From positions 4,684,501-4,748,500 of the forward strand of contig JAYKKM010000080.1 of the NCBI GenBank assembly GCA_035772405.1: DNA of 64,000 nt, read 5' to 3'. The stretch is from Chrysogorgia sp. JL179-B06. Lineage: Eukaryota > Cnidaria > Anthozoa > Scleralcyonacea > Chrysogorgiidae. A program made the translations under genes and the position numbers. Positions 12,486 through 22,987 of the stretch are shown here, one piece after another. Positions within the stretch are counted from its first letter, which is position 1. Every line of letters begins with the position of its first letter. The notes beneath the pieces were generated by a model that was given only the letters and a program-made list of their open reading frames with translations, did not search any database and was not told the DNA's origin.

Positions 12486-13370
12486 ACACAACCCGTGCCT
12501 TTTTGCATTTGCCTAGTACAGTAATACCCAGGACGTCATCTGAGCTTTTAAACATTTGCGAGCTGAGTTGATATCGGAAGCAACACAGAATGAAAGCACA
12601 GCATTAATTTTGTGTGCACCTATAGTAGTTGCATGGTTATCTGAAAATGCTTTTAATTGTTTTAAATTCTCTTTCATGTGTAGGTTATGAATCCTCATGC
12701 CGTGGCAATGACCTGTTGTAGAATGTGTCAAGTACTGTACATACCTGTACAGTATAACCTGTGCTTGAGCAAGTTCAAATAAACAAATACTGTACGGTAA
12801 TAATTGTGTTTCTTGTTTTCAAGCCTTAGTATTCAGCCAATGAACCTAATTATAAGTTGTTATGGAAATATGTCTTGCCACATTTTTATAGAATTAAATA
12901 TAACTACATAAAATTAAGTAGGAAAGTGTATTTAATATTGGTTAAAATAATTTGCTTGGCTGGCGAAAAGGACAAAATATGTATATTACGAAGTGATTTA
13001 ATTTGGTGCTTTGAAGTTACTTTATTAAAAACATTCAAGTTTATATAAACACTTGTAAATGCATTGAATCTTTATATTCTTGGACCATATATATATTTGC
13101 TTGGTCAATGTAGGTTACTTAACCTGTTCAGTACAGGACTTCTTCCCCGGACAAGCAAAATCATCTCGCATTTGCTAGAGTACAATTCTAAAAGGTTCCT
13201 ACAGTAGTGAAAGGGTTAATTAAGAAGAAAATAGTGATGCTACCTGTCAAATGTTTGCCATTTACCTTTAAAATTAGGCTACAATATGTTGCATGTTTGA
13301 CAACCATGAACATTTCTCATTTTTTCTTAACTATTTATGGTGCTTTCTATTATACTTTGGGCAATGTAAG

Positions 13371-13500
13371 ACCAAAAATGAGATCTCCAGTAAATGCTAT
13401 ACAACTGCTTGCATTGTGGCTACCAGTAATCACATCAAACAGTATGGTGTTGAACCAGTCCTGGAAAGGTTTTCTACAGGATCTTTCAGAATTGGAAAAG
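13371..13500 (+). CDS. Possible exon (weak)
   Basis: An acceptor at ...GCAATGTAAG| and a donor at GAAAAG|gtacaa bound 130 bp. Two frames are open: one reads KNEISSKCYTTACIVATSNH and onward, the other RPKMRSPVNAIQLLALWLPV and onward. Composition is more exon-like than the flanks, but the acceptor has a poor pyrimidine tract and the frame cannot be decided. It may belong to the SAM-like gene. Confidence 0.25.
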
Positions 13501-13859
13501 GTACAATTCAGTTGTATTATATGCCCTGAAACTAATCTTTCTAAAATGAAAACATTAATTATTCCCAAATTATAAGTGTATTACAGTAGTACTAATTTCA
13601 AGTTCCCTATTACAATATTAATTATGTCTTGTCATATGGAGTGTGAAACCAACTACACGTCATGGCGAGCTTGGCAGTTTAACTGGAAATTGGAAATTGA
13701 GTCTATTTTTGGTCACAATTCCCTGATTAATGCAATCTGATTTTCTCCTTTGATTTATATGGCAATGTTGCAATTGTTTCACAGTTGAATTTGGTTTTTA
13801 ACACACATCCAGATTCATGTGAAACCAGATCAAAATTATTTACGAAAAGTGACAAAAGT

Positions 13860-14283
13860 AGTTAGCTAACAATTTTTAAATGGTTATAGCCAAATCCATT
13901 TGGTTACAACCAAATTTAAATGGTTACTTGAATAACCAAATTAAAATGTTTTATTTGGTTACAACCAAATTTAAAAAGTTACAACCAAATTTAAATTGTT
14001 ACTTGACTAACCATTTCAAAATGGTTACAACTAAATTAAATGGGTTACTTTAAATGTGACTTCATTGCAACCATTTGACAATTGGTGAATCCGACCAATT
14101 TGTATTGGTCATAACCAATTCTGTTTGGTTGTAAGAGTTACAACTTCAGTGTGGACTAAAAATTATTGGTTAGTATAACCAATTTATTCTGGTTACAACC
14201 AATTTATTTGGTTGGTTTAACCTCTTGGAATTGGTTGCAACCAATTAAAAAGGTTATTTTAACCAATCAGTTTTTACAGTGTA
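13860..14283. mobile_element. Palindrome-array element, TTGGTT type, right (inverted) copy
   Basis: It holds many TTGGTTACAACCAA-like units and ends AACCAATCAGTTTTTACAGT then G at 14281, followed by TA. This is the inverse of the 5776 terminus. The two may be the two ends of one 8.5-kb element or two independent insertions. The candidate exon at 11631 between them favours independence. Confidence 0.65.
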
Positions 14284-14289
14284 GCAACG

Positions 14290-15240
14290 GCATATATCAG
14301 CACCGTCTTCGCAGAGGTCCGCATGCAATTCAACCAATCAGAAACCGTCAAATTTTGATCCGGTGCTCTGTTAAGCTATGCTTGATCATAAACCGTATCG
14401 AGCTTGAAGGCAAGCGTCAACAAAGGGACAAAGCTTTATCCTAATGGTTTTAACAATAATTTTCTCAAAGGAAGACTACATATTATTTGGCCAAATTCTT
14501 GGGTTAATAAGGATATTACTATTTATGCATTCAAAGAGGAATCATGGATATAACGCGCCTCATAATTGACTATATACATCATATTATTGTTGTGACCGCA
14601 TATGCTGCGGAGTACTGATCTTCAAATAAATACCAGGACTACCGAATTCCTAAAAGAACTTCACATGTTATTATTACTGGTCAAGAAACGAGGACTAATT
14701 CGTATTACCTGTAGCGTATGCTTGTATATGGACGAGGCAGTTGGGAGAGTGAGTGACTTAATATATCTGTTCCAAATTTTAAAATTGTATACAAATTGTA
14801 GAGATGCCGATAATTTTCATTTTACCATGAATAATAAAATACTTTTAGAAAGATGTCCGTGTTATTCCAAGGCATGTTTATACATATACGGAAAATCACT
14901 GCGCGAAATATATTGCGTTTAGAAATGCATGTTCAGAATGATTTCGCCAATACTATAGCGATTTTTGTTGCGATTTGCGCTGCGAACTGACGTGACTGCG
15001 ATATGGTATCATCGCTGGTGTAAACTACCGCCGCGACTTCACTGCGATATGGATAGTTCAAGTCGCCGCTGTGCTCGAATTGTGATGCAACTCGCTGCGA
15101 TTTTCTGAGGAAATCTGAACAAAGTTGATCTGAAATCTGATCAAGAAAGGTTTCTTGATAACAAGCCCGCGACAAAATAACCAGTTTTACACAAGCGATA
15201 TTATATTGCAGTGTGATATAATATATATACGCTCCCAGCA
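14290..15240. other. Intronic sequence, nothing recognised
   Basis: Short unconvincing frames only. No RNA or element boundary is seen. Confidence 0.3.
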
Positions 15241-15242
15241 AC

Positions 15243-15345
15243 GGCCTTCGTGGCTTAGCGGTTGGAAGAGCGCAGCGCCGCACTAGATTCGCGGTGTAGA
15301 TTGTATTTTTCGCAACTGGTCCGCTCGTTTGAGTCCACACTCGCA
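15243..15345 (+). mobile_element. tRNA-derived SINE fragment
   Basis: GGCCTTCGTGGCTTAGCGGT and then TGGAAGAGCGC resemble an acceptor arm plus D arm (A box). Downstream, TTTTTCGCAACTGGTCC is the same block that follows the tRNA-like head in the SINEs at 35.1-35.9 kb. The B box is degraded. Confidence 0.5.
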
Positions 15346-15619
15346 AAATATCCTTATAATATCGATGTCCTTTACAGTTATCGAGTGTAAATGCCATTGT
15401 TATTCTTTATGATATACACATAATTTCTCAGCTATTTAGCATAATATTATATGTATATTTACAGCTTTTAGTATTTTTGTAAGTCTATGGAATAACGTGA
15501 ATTAGAATTTTTCCTTGAACTATCTGCCAGTTCCTGCAGGTTAAGTTATTTAAATTTAAATCTTGCTGTAATATAGCGATCTTTATACGCATCACAAGTT
15601 GTGTAAAAATCATAGCTTT

Positions 15620-15895
15620 CGGCGTGAAAAAAAAACACACCTTGGTGTGTAAAAAAACACGCCTTGGTGTGTAAAAAAACACGCCTAGATGTGTAAAAAA
15701 ACACGCCTAGATGTGTAAAAAAACACACCTTTTTTAAAAACACGGCAAAAGGTGTGTGATTTCGGCGACAAGCAAATTACACACCTTATCATGTGTAAAA
15801 TTACACACCTTTTTTAAATTACACACCTCAAGGTGTGTAAATAAACACGGCTGAAAGTGTGTTAATTCGGCGACAAGAAAGGTGTGTTCTCCCTG
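15620..15895. repeat. Array of diverged palindromes, ACACCTTGGTGTGTAAAA type
   Basis: Runs of AACACACCTTGGTGTGT and variants (ACACGCCTAGATGTGT) on a roughly 22-bp spacing, then larger inverted units (AGGTGTGTGATTTCGGCGAC, and again at 15855). Same half-site as 4590-5000. The frames full of FFxxRRVFLHT repeats are artefacts. Confidence 0.75.
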
Positions 15896-16034
15896 GGGGC
15901 CCTGACTCAATAAGTTAAAATATTTTACAATACAACTATCAAGTATTAGTTTATATATACTATATGACATGTATATACTAAGTTAAAAAGTTAAAATCTA
16001 TGATCCTAATAGTTTATAAATAATATGTAGGTAA

Positions 16035-16463
16035 TTAAGTAATATTAAAATGTTGGGACTTTAAATAAGAACGTTTAAAAGTCGAGAGTGAACTACAGTC
16101 CTTGATATCCTGCGACAACAAGTTCCACATCTGCGCCGCTGAATATTGGAATGTTCGTTTTAGCTGCTCAGTTTTTGGTTTAGGAAGAATGTAGTCGCGT
16201 TTTCTTCTGGTGTTGTGACCGTGAATATCCATACGACGAGTGGAGTCCACATTAACACCTTCTTGTCCTTCATGCAAACATTTATAAAACAGAGTTATTT
16301 TGTGTAAGCGCCTTCTGTCCTCAAGCTTAGGCCATTTAAGGTTGTGCAGGAGATCATCCGGTGGTAATGTTGGATCTGCCTTTAAAATCACCCTAGCGGC
16401 TCGATGTTGCAGTCTGTAATTTTTCCTTTGATGACGTGTTACACCTGTCCCATACTGAATCAC
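16035..16463 (-). mobile_element. LINE ORF2 C-terminal fragment
   Basis: 142 residues read RHQRKNYRLQHRAARVILKA and later KRTFQYSAAQMWNLLSQDIK, ending FKRSYLKSQHFNIT. LQxRAARVI followed by a W-N-L/S-L-P-type block near the C-terminus is characteristic of CR1/Jockey-type LINE ORF2 proteins downstream of the RT. The RT itself is missing, as expected for a 5'-truncated insertion. The 3' UTR (to about 15900) is AT-rich. Confidence 0.75.
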
Positions 16464-16599
16464 AATAATCTAGTAGTGGCAGCAATGGTTAATTTAGAGG
16501 CAATCGTGAAAGTCGCACATGCGTGTGTTTGTCAATTACTATCCCACAAGCTTAGTATCTCTCACTTGTTTATAAGTTTAGCTAGCCAAGTAGCGGAGT

Positions 16600-16710
16600 G
16601 GATGCGTCGGGGGCTAGGGATGGAGAACATTTTGACGGGGGATTAGTTAGAAAACCCATTAGGCGGGGGTTAGGGTTAGGATCTTTGTTGTGTTGGGGTT
16701 GGGTTCTAGC
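16600..16710. repeat. Dispersed repeat with TTAGGG-like motifs
   Basis: GTTAGAAAACCCATTAGGCG, GGGGTTAGGGTTAGG and ATCTTTGTTGTGTTGGGGTT match the family at 9.6-10.1 kb and 17.16-17.23 kb. These internal TTAGGG motifs are not telomeric. Confidence 0.6.
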
Positions 16711-16719
16711 ATTAGATTA

Positions 16720-16900
16720 ACAACCATTATCCTTAATACAGAGCGATTTGTAAATTAAGGATAATAGTTAATTTAAGGAAGAGACCAGGTTGAATCCTAA
16801 CCCTACATGACATGCGTATGGTTTAGGTAACCCTAATGTATGGTTAGGATTAGGGTTGTGTTAGGGCTAGTCCCAGTTCCCTCACAGGTTAATTGGTCTC
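16720..16900. repeat. Second copy of the 4435-4580 repeat (inverted)
   Basis: Contains the ATTATCCTTAATxxAGAGCG block and TAGTCCCAGTTCCCTCACAG, the reverse complement of the 4.4-kb copy. CCTAACCCT and TTAGGGTT motifs are scattered within. Confidence 0.6.
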
Positions 16901-16909
16901 AGTGGTTGT

Positions 16910-17113
16910 TCTACACGCGTAAAAACGCACAAGCTGTTGCAAGTTGTCAACAGGCGTGAACAATGTTGTGCTGCACCCTGTGAACAATGTTGTTGGAACA
17001 ATGATGAGCAACATTGTTCGTTCAACAATGTTGTTCACGCATGATAGCCGCCTTGTTACAGTATTGTTCAGCCAACAACATTGCAACAACTTGTGCGATT
17101 TTTAGCTGTGTAG
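16910..17113. mobile_element. MITE with AACAATGTTGTT palindromes
   Basis: Ends CTACACGCGTAAAAACGCAC and, inverted, CTACACAGCTAAAAATCGCA, both leading to ACAAGxTGTTGCAA. The interior repeats AACAATGTTGTT palindromes. The design, a C(A)CAC..TAAAAA terminus plus a family-specific palindrome field, matches the elements at 4590 and 5774. Confidence 0.72.
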
Positions 17114-17990
17114 TGCCCACCAGTGGTCTCTTGTTGGTCAGCAGTCATATTAACTGGGGTTAGGGTTAGAAAACTGAAAACTCATTAGGCAGGGGGTTAG
17201 GGTCTAAGTTGTTTTGAGGTTAAGGGGAATTTTGTCACTTAAATTAATCGCTAATCTCTTGTTTAGTGGTATGGGCCTTAACCCAAATCAACATTATATA
17301 CTCTACTATTTAACCAGCAATTTTTTACTATTTAACCAGCAATTTCATTGATAAGTTCTTTGTTTTATTTTAAGACATACCCCTCTTCAAGAAAAGAAAG
17401 GGAATGGGGTAAGTGATACTACCAAAACCAGTATAATGTTTGTCACACCAAAATTTGATGCACCTTACTGTAACAGCTAACAGAAAGGAATGTGAGAATG
17501 GTAAACAAAGAGGTTTCCCATGCTCTTTTTTACAGCCATCATAAATTATCTAATAAGATGAAAGAGTTGAGTGGGTGAAATTTCTTGTTTATCACTCTCA
17601 CATGATTACTTTCTGTTGACCATTATCATAATGCATTATTATTTTAATATGTAGCACTCTACTGGTTTTGAAAAGGTACAGTAATAGTATGATTTTGAGT
17701 GCAATTTGGAAACAAATATGCACAAGTTAGTTTTTCAAATATCTCAAAATAGCACGAGTCAGAAGGACAAGTGCTATTTGGGGTCTTTGAAAAACTCACG
17801 AGTGTGTTTTTTTTCAAATTGCACGAAAAATCATACTATTACTTATTAATAATATACTACAGGAAAATGTTTGAGACAATATTAATTCAAACTTAAATTT
17901 AAACTTGCTTGTCTGTACAGCACAAAATGACAAGTTTTCACTTGACAAGTTCAGTACGGTACACATAGAACTTTCTCTATCTCAATGATG

Positions 17991-18727
17991 ATGTTTTTGC
18001 ACTGTGATAACAGATTTTTTCACTGTGATAACAAGTTTTTGCACTGTGATAACAGATTTTTGCACTGTGATAACAAGTTTTTGCACTGTGATAACAAGTT
18101 TTTGCACTGTAATAACAGATTTTTGCACTGTGATAACAAGTTTTTGCACTGTGATAACAAGTTTTTGCACTGTAATAACAGATTTTTGCACTTTGATAAC
18201 AAGTTTTTGCACTGTGATAACACGTTTTTGCACTGTAATAACAGATTTTTGCACTGTGATAACAAGTTTTTGCACTGTGATAACAGATTTTTGCACTGTG
18301 ATAACAAGTTTTTGCACTGTGATAACAAGTTTTTGCACTGTAATAACAGATTTTTGCACTGTGATAACAAGTTTTTGCACTGTGATAACAAGTTTTTGCA
18401 CTGTGATAACAAGTTTTTGCGGCTGTAATAACAGATTTTTTCACTGTGATAACAAGTTTTTGCACTGTGATAACAGATTTTTGCACTGTGCTAACAAGTT
18501 TTTGCACTGTGATAACACGTTTTTGCACTGTGATAACAAGTTTTTGCACTGTAATAACAGATTTTTTCACTGTGATAACAAGTTTTTGCACTGTGATAAC
18601 AGATTTTTGCACTGTGCTAACAAGTTTTTGCACTGTGATAACAAGTTTTTGCACTGTGATAACAAGTTTTTGCACTGTAATAACAGATTTTTGCACTGTG
18701 ATAACAAGTTTTTGCACTGCGATTACA
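17991..18727. repeat. 21-bp minisatellite, about 35 copies
   Basis: The unit is TTTTTGCACTGTGATAACAA with one further base. Copies alternate between ...AACAAG and ...AACAGA types in a higher-order pattern, with GTAATAA and GTGCTAA variants. Because 21 is a multiple of 3 and the unit has few stops, several frames on both strands stay open for 90-270 codons (VITVQKL, NKFLHCD repeats). No start context, splice context or codon bias supports translation. Confidence 0.97.
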
Positions 18728-19151
18728 TAGAAACTAACTAGTAGACTATTGCAAATCACGAGTAATGGAGTTTTATCTCTATTCTGTACCATCTCTTTAG
18801 TCTTTATTATCAGTCTTTTGTCTTTACCATAGCTATATATTATGATTTACTTTTAGCACACAGTAAGTTATTCCCAGTGTTCAATATCTGGACCACAAAA
18901 TTTTACCAGATAGTGTCAAACATCTAGATTTTGCCCTGGCACATCCCTAATGGCTAGGTTGTCACTGACACTTCATACACATAATGTGTTCTTAAAATCA
19001 TTAACATCATCTGTTTGGCAGTGCCATTGTTTAATTTGCACATTCAGTTTCTGTATGTACTTTGCACTGATATCACCATAATAGCAATGTTTAGCTTAAT
19101 AATAATTTAATTATAAAATTGACATGCAAAAAATCCAATTTTATTCTTCAG

Positions 19152-19252
19152 AAGTGGACAATCGCTGTATTATGGCTGCCCTACCACACCTGCTTGGTGA
19201 GAAGAAGTCAACTGACTTTATCCCTGGGGAGATGTTTTGGAAAATCATTCTT
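19152..19252 (+). CDS. Internal exon of the SAM-like gene
   Basis: The acceptor TTTTATTCTTCAG| and donor ATTCTT|gtaagt are both good. The frame (two leading bases) reads VDNRCIMAALPHLLGEKKST and DFIPGEMFWKIIL, ending in phase 0. The exon at 19437 starts in phase 0, so they join without a break. The (M)ALPHLLGE pattern resembles a C-terminal region found in animal uncharacterised proteins that also carry N-terminal SAM domains; this is recalled family knowledge, not a search. Confidence 0.62.
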
Positions 19253-19436
19253 GTAAGTTTGCAATTCATTTGCACTTTTCAATTTCCATTTAAAGGCACA
19301 ATATGTTCCTGAATGGAACATTGTAAATACAGTAACTGCCATTTATTAGTTTATTTTATAATGGTAGTATAATGACTTAATATTATAGTATATAATAAAA
19401 TAAAATAATATAACATTATTTCATGTATAATTACAG

Positions 19437-19545
19437 CATGAAGATGATGTACAGACATCAATCCATGAAACAAAAGCTCCACGACTGATTTTGACTGGAA
19501 CCATTTTAAATGTTCAGTCACTTTGTTTGGTCAATGAGGGCAATG
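19437..19545 (+). CDS. Next exon of the SAM-like gene
   Basis: Acceptor GTATAATTACAG| and donor GGCAATG|gtacaa. It reads HEDDVQTSIHETKAPRLILT and then GTILNVQSLCLVNEGN, ending in phase 1. It continues the previous exon in frame, with an alternating hydrophobic pattern typical of a beta strand plus helix. The next exon, expected in phase 1, was not found before 22 kb, so the gene is either decayed from here or has exons too short to see. Confidence 0.6.
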
Positions 19546-19609
19546 GTACAATTTTAATTCTCAATTTAATTTCAATTCTCCGTTTAACTACTAAGCAATT
19601 TGTCTGTGA

Positions 19610-20010
19610 ACCAGGATGAAATTTCAGCCCAGCTTACCGGGCTGAGATTTTAGCCCGGCCAGGCTGAGACTATCCATATAATAAGCCCTTTATATAGCAC
19701 TTTTTGCTGTTAAGAATTTTGTAAACATTTGTAAAACAGGAAGCATTTAGATTAAATTTTTTCATCAAATTTGTTTGTTTTTTTGTTATATTTCATAATA
19801 TGGATAATATTTGTGCATTAAATGTTAACCATTTGTGTAATGGTTAATACTACCATTTCTACAACCAATAAAAAATTGTTAAAATAACACACTTTAACCA
19901 TTTATAATTGATTACCTCAGATCCACCCTGGGTACTATTCTAAATAGGTTAAAACTACTATTGTTAATTGGTTACAACTTCGAATGACCAAATCTAATTA
20001 GTCAGAATAC
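19610..20010. repeat. Decayed element fragments
   Basis: GCCCAGCTTACCGGGCTGAG and the following GCCCGG palindromes (19626-19680) match the MITE at 41.9 kb. From 19830, TTAACCATTTxTAATGGTTA units are a worn copy of the TTGGTT array family. Confidence 0.5.
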
Positions 20011-22235
20011 TTCTCTATAGAAAAACCACAAAACAGAACCAGAAAAGGATCCGTTTAAAGCTAAGGATCGCAACAAAGATGGAAAACAAAATGAAAAATA
20101 ATTCAAGTTTAACTGCACATTTTAAATTATGAAAAATGTGATGTTGTCCAGGGTGTGGGAAATAATCTTTTTCTATATACTCATGGGTGGGGAACACGCA
20201 GTTTGGTAGTAAAAATGTGCACATTCCGCGGGATGGTCACAGTAAGAATTGAAGCATGCGTAACTAAGTTTATTCAAATCATATGGGTCGTAGGCTGGCA
20301 ATTCTAAAATGGTATTTATTTTACTGTTTATATCTACGAAAGGTATAATAGCGAATTGGTGTAGATAATTCAGATTCGATTTAGCAAGAAAAATGTTTCC
20401 GGCGGTAAATATGAATACCGTACTAGCAAACACACTGATACTGTCTTCGTCCAAATTCGTATAGTACGTGGAATTTACAAACAAAAATCTGACCAAAACG
20501 TTGATGAGTGTAAACACAATAGCTCAGATAAACACCAAAAGAATTAAGTTCAATACCTATCGTGGGCCAAAAAACTAAGATGAAGCCTACTCGACAGCGT
20601 GTTGTATAGCCATTGAAGTAACAAGATAACTCGGCGAACTTTCGCTGTCCTCCGGAATGTGTTCGATTGAGACGTATAGGAACTCTCTGAAAACAACCGT
20701 CCGATTGCGATATTACCAATTGTCAAGTCTTGTAACATTGCGTGTGTATTAACAGACTCTATAATTACGTGAAACATTCAATTACCGTTTTACAGCGTGG
20801 GTTTTTAAGAAATCGCTCGTGCGTCACGCAACTATTCTCTGTACTTAATATCATTGGACAGTGTCAAGACAAGAATATACAGACTGATATACCATAACTC
20901 GACTTCGCCATTTGCGATCCGATTTGCCATCATATAATTCTCGCTAACCTTGCATCCTATGGTGTAACTAGAAAATATTTTTACTGGTTTCTCACTTTCT
21001 TGATTATTTGAATGACCGAGTTCAAAGAGTTGTTCCTGGGTTCAATGCTATTTTTTATATTTATTAATAATCTCCCTGATGTGGTAACAGATGCAACACA
21101 ATGAAGATGGATTTGTATGCAGATTATACAAAGAAGTATCGCAGCATTAAGGTTAGGACACACGAGTCGACAAATCGCGGGGACATGTTGAAGGGACAAA
21201 TCCCGTAACAAAATAACCTTTACTTCTGTAAGCGAGTCTACAATGTTGATGACTGGAGCCACGAAAAAATCTCAGGTTTAACGCGACTAAATGTAGCGTT
21301 AACTGTAACGCGTCAGTTGAATCCAATGTTCTATGATTTTCTTGGTCCTGTGATGCTCACACATTTGCTTGAGGAAAAAGTTCTTGGTGCCACTGTCTCA
21401 TATAAGCTCTCCTGTAATCGACACATTCGTATCGTTATAGAAAAAGCAAACGAACTACTTTAGGACTTCTCATTAGGACTTTCCCCCTGCTCACGAACGT
21501 TGTACTTGTCGCTCATCAAGCCACATGTTGTGCTTTACATGCGGAAGCGTGGTTTCCGAGTCAAAGTATCTCGTATTTCCACTTTAGCTTTCAGTGTACC
21601 AGTCATATTTTGAGATCCAATATTAGAGAAATGTCTTACAAAAAAGGCTGATGGCTTTGGACCTAAGTCCCCTCTGTTACGATAGAGAGCTCAAATATCT
21701 ATTATTATGTAATATAATTATTAAGTATTTATATGGTTATACTGACATAAATGTTTTCGACACGTTACCTTTGTACAATTGCTAATCTCAAAACTCCATT
21801 TTATAAAATCAGAAGCACGTTTCAGTTTTCATACTATATTCGTTTAGTCAAATTTTGGAATTTTGTTTTTAAATTAGGTCTATACTTTTCAGTTTTTCTA
21901 GCACCCAATCATTTAAGAACTTTCGAATGGCGCGAATTTGATGTTATGCCAAAACCCTGGGGTGAAAGAGCTAATCTCGACCAGCGGTTCGTGTTTACAT
22001 GCGAAAATTATCTCGGTTCAAATCGGGAATTTGCTATCCGACGGTGGTGGATCATGAATGAACATATAATCAGCATGGTCAGGGTTCATATTTGCATTAA
22101 CATCCAGCCAAGTATGACAGCCTCGATGCTTCATCATGTTTCATCACCAATTTGTAGCGCGTGCGTGTAACACTCAATTTCCAGTCCCAAAACCTTATTC
22201 TCTCTAACGAGTCTACTAATTTAGAACTTCAAATA
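20011..22235. other. Non-coding, nothing recognised
   Basis: Several frames of 70-140 codons occur, but none shows a known motif, a splice context or supportive codon use. The longest (21751-22170 +) has no recognisable features. Confidence 0.3.
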
Positions 22236-22244
22236 AGTGAGTGG

Positions 22245-22325
22245 TAGGCAACTGAGTTCTGGTAGCTCAATGATTAGAGCGACTAACCAGGGATCAGAAG
22301 GTTGCAGGTTCCAGCCCCAGCTCTG
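22245..22325 (+). mobile_element. tRNA-like SINE head
   Basis: TGGTAGCTCAATGATTAGAG (A box) and AAGGTTGCAGGTTCCAGCCC (B box) are spaced as in tRNAs. A close relative lies on the minus strand at 63.63-63.70 kb. The acceptor stem does not close, so it is a SINE or pseudogene, not a tRNA gene. Confidence 0.6.
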
Positions 22326-22489
22326 TCTTTTTGAGTTTGACAATTTACAATATTTCTGCATATTTATTTCTATTATTTATTTCTAAGTATTAACTGCAAT
22401 TGCAAAAAATTGTAAAATGGATAAATAAAGCTTAATATGTTTAACAACAATTATTCAATCATTTTTGCTTTAGGTATCATTTGAATATG

Positions 22490-22765
22490 AAGTTTCATGC
22501 GAATCATTTACATCTGATTTTGAAACATGTTTATGTTTCACATGTGATTAATTCACATATGTTTTCTTCATATGTGATTGTTTCACATGATAAATTGTGC
22601 ATGTTCCAAAATCACGTGTGAAATGTTCACATGTGAAATGCTAACATGTGACATTTGCACATGTGATTTTGGAACATGCGAACATTTCACATGTGATTTT
22701 GGAACTTGTACAATTTCACATGTGAAACAATCACATGTGAAGCAATCATATGTGAAATCATGTGC
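22490..22765. repeat. Array of TTTCACATGTGAAA palindromes
   Basis: About fifteen CACATGTG-centred units (TCACATGTGAT, TTCACATATG, AACATGCG variants) over 270 bp. This is the fifth family in the window built as a field of one short palindrome. Confidence 0.78.
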
Positions 22766-22987
22766 AATTTTCGCAAGGTTATGGATTTAGCAATACACTT
22801 AATTTATTCCTAGGTCAGTTAAAAATATTTCTAATCGGTATTGGATGATCTATTATAATAAATTTTTAAATTTGGTCCAACTTTGACTCGTCAATAGAGA
22901 ATTTTGTGCATGTAAACAACGACACGCATATGTTTGGCCCTTTTTCGAGGCAGTATGATACAATCAAGACCCCATTCCCGTATATAA

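Noticed and set aside
16660..17230. Interstitial telomere (TTAGGG repeats)
   Set aside because: Single or paired hexamers inside a dispersed repeat family, not an array.
17991..18727. Possible CRISPR array
   Set aside because: Units are directly tandem with no unique spacers, and the genome is eukaryotic.
17977..18792. 271- and 245-codon frames (VITVQKL / ITSFCTV repeats)
   Set aside because: A 21-bp tandem repeat keeps several frames open on both strands; no start, splice or codon support.
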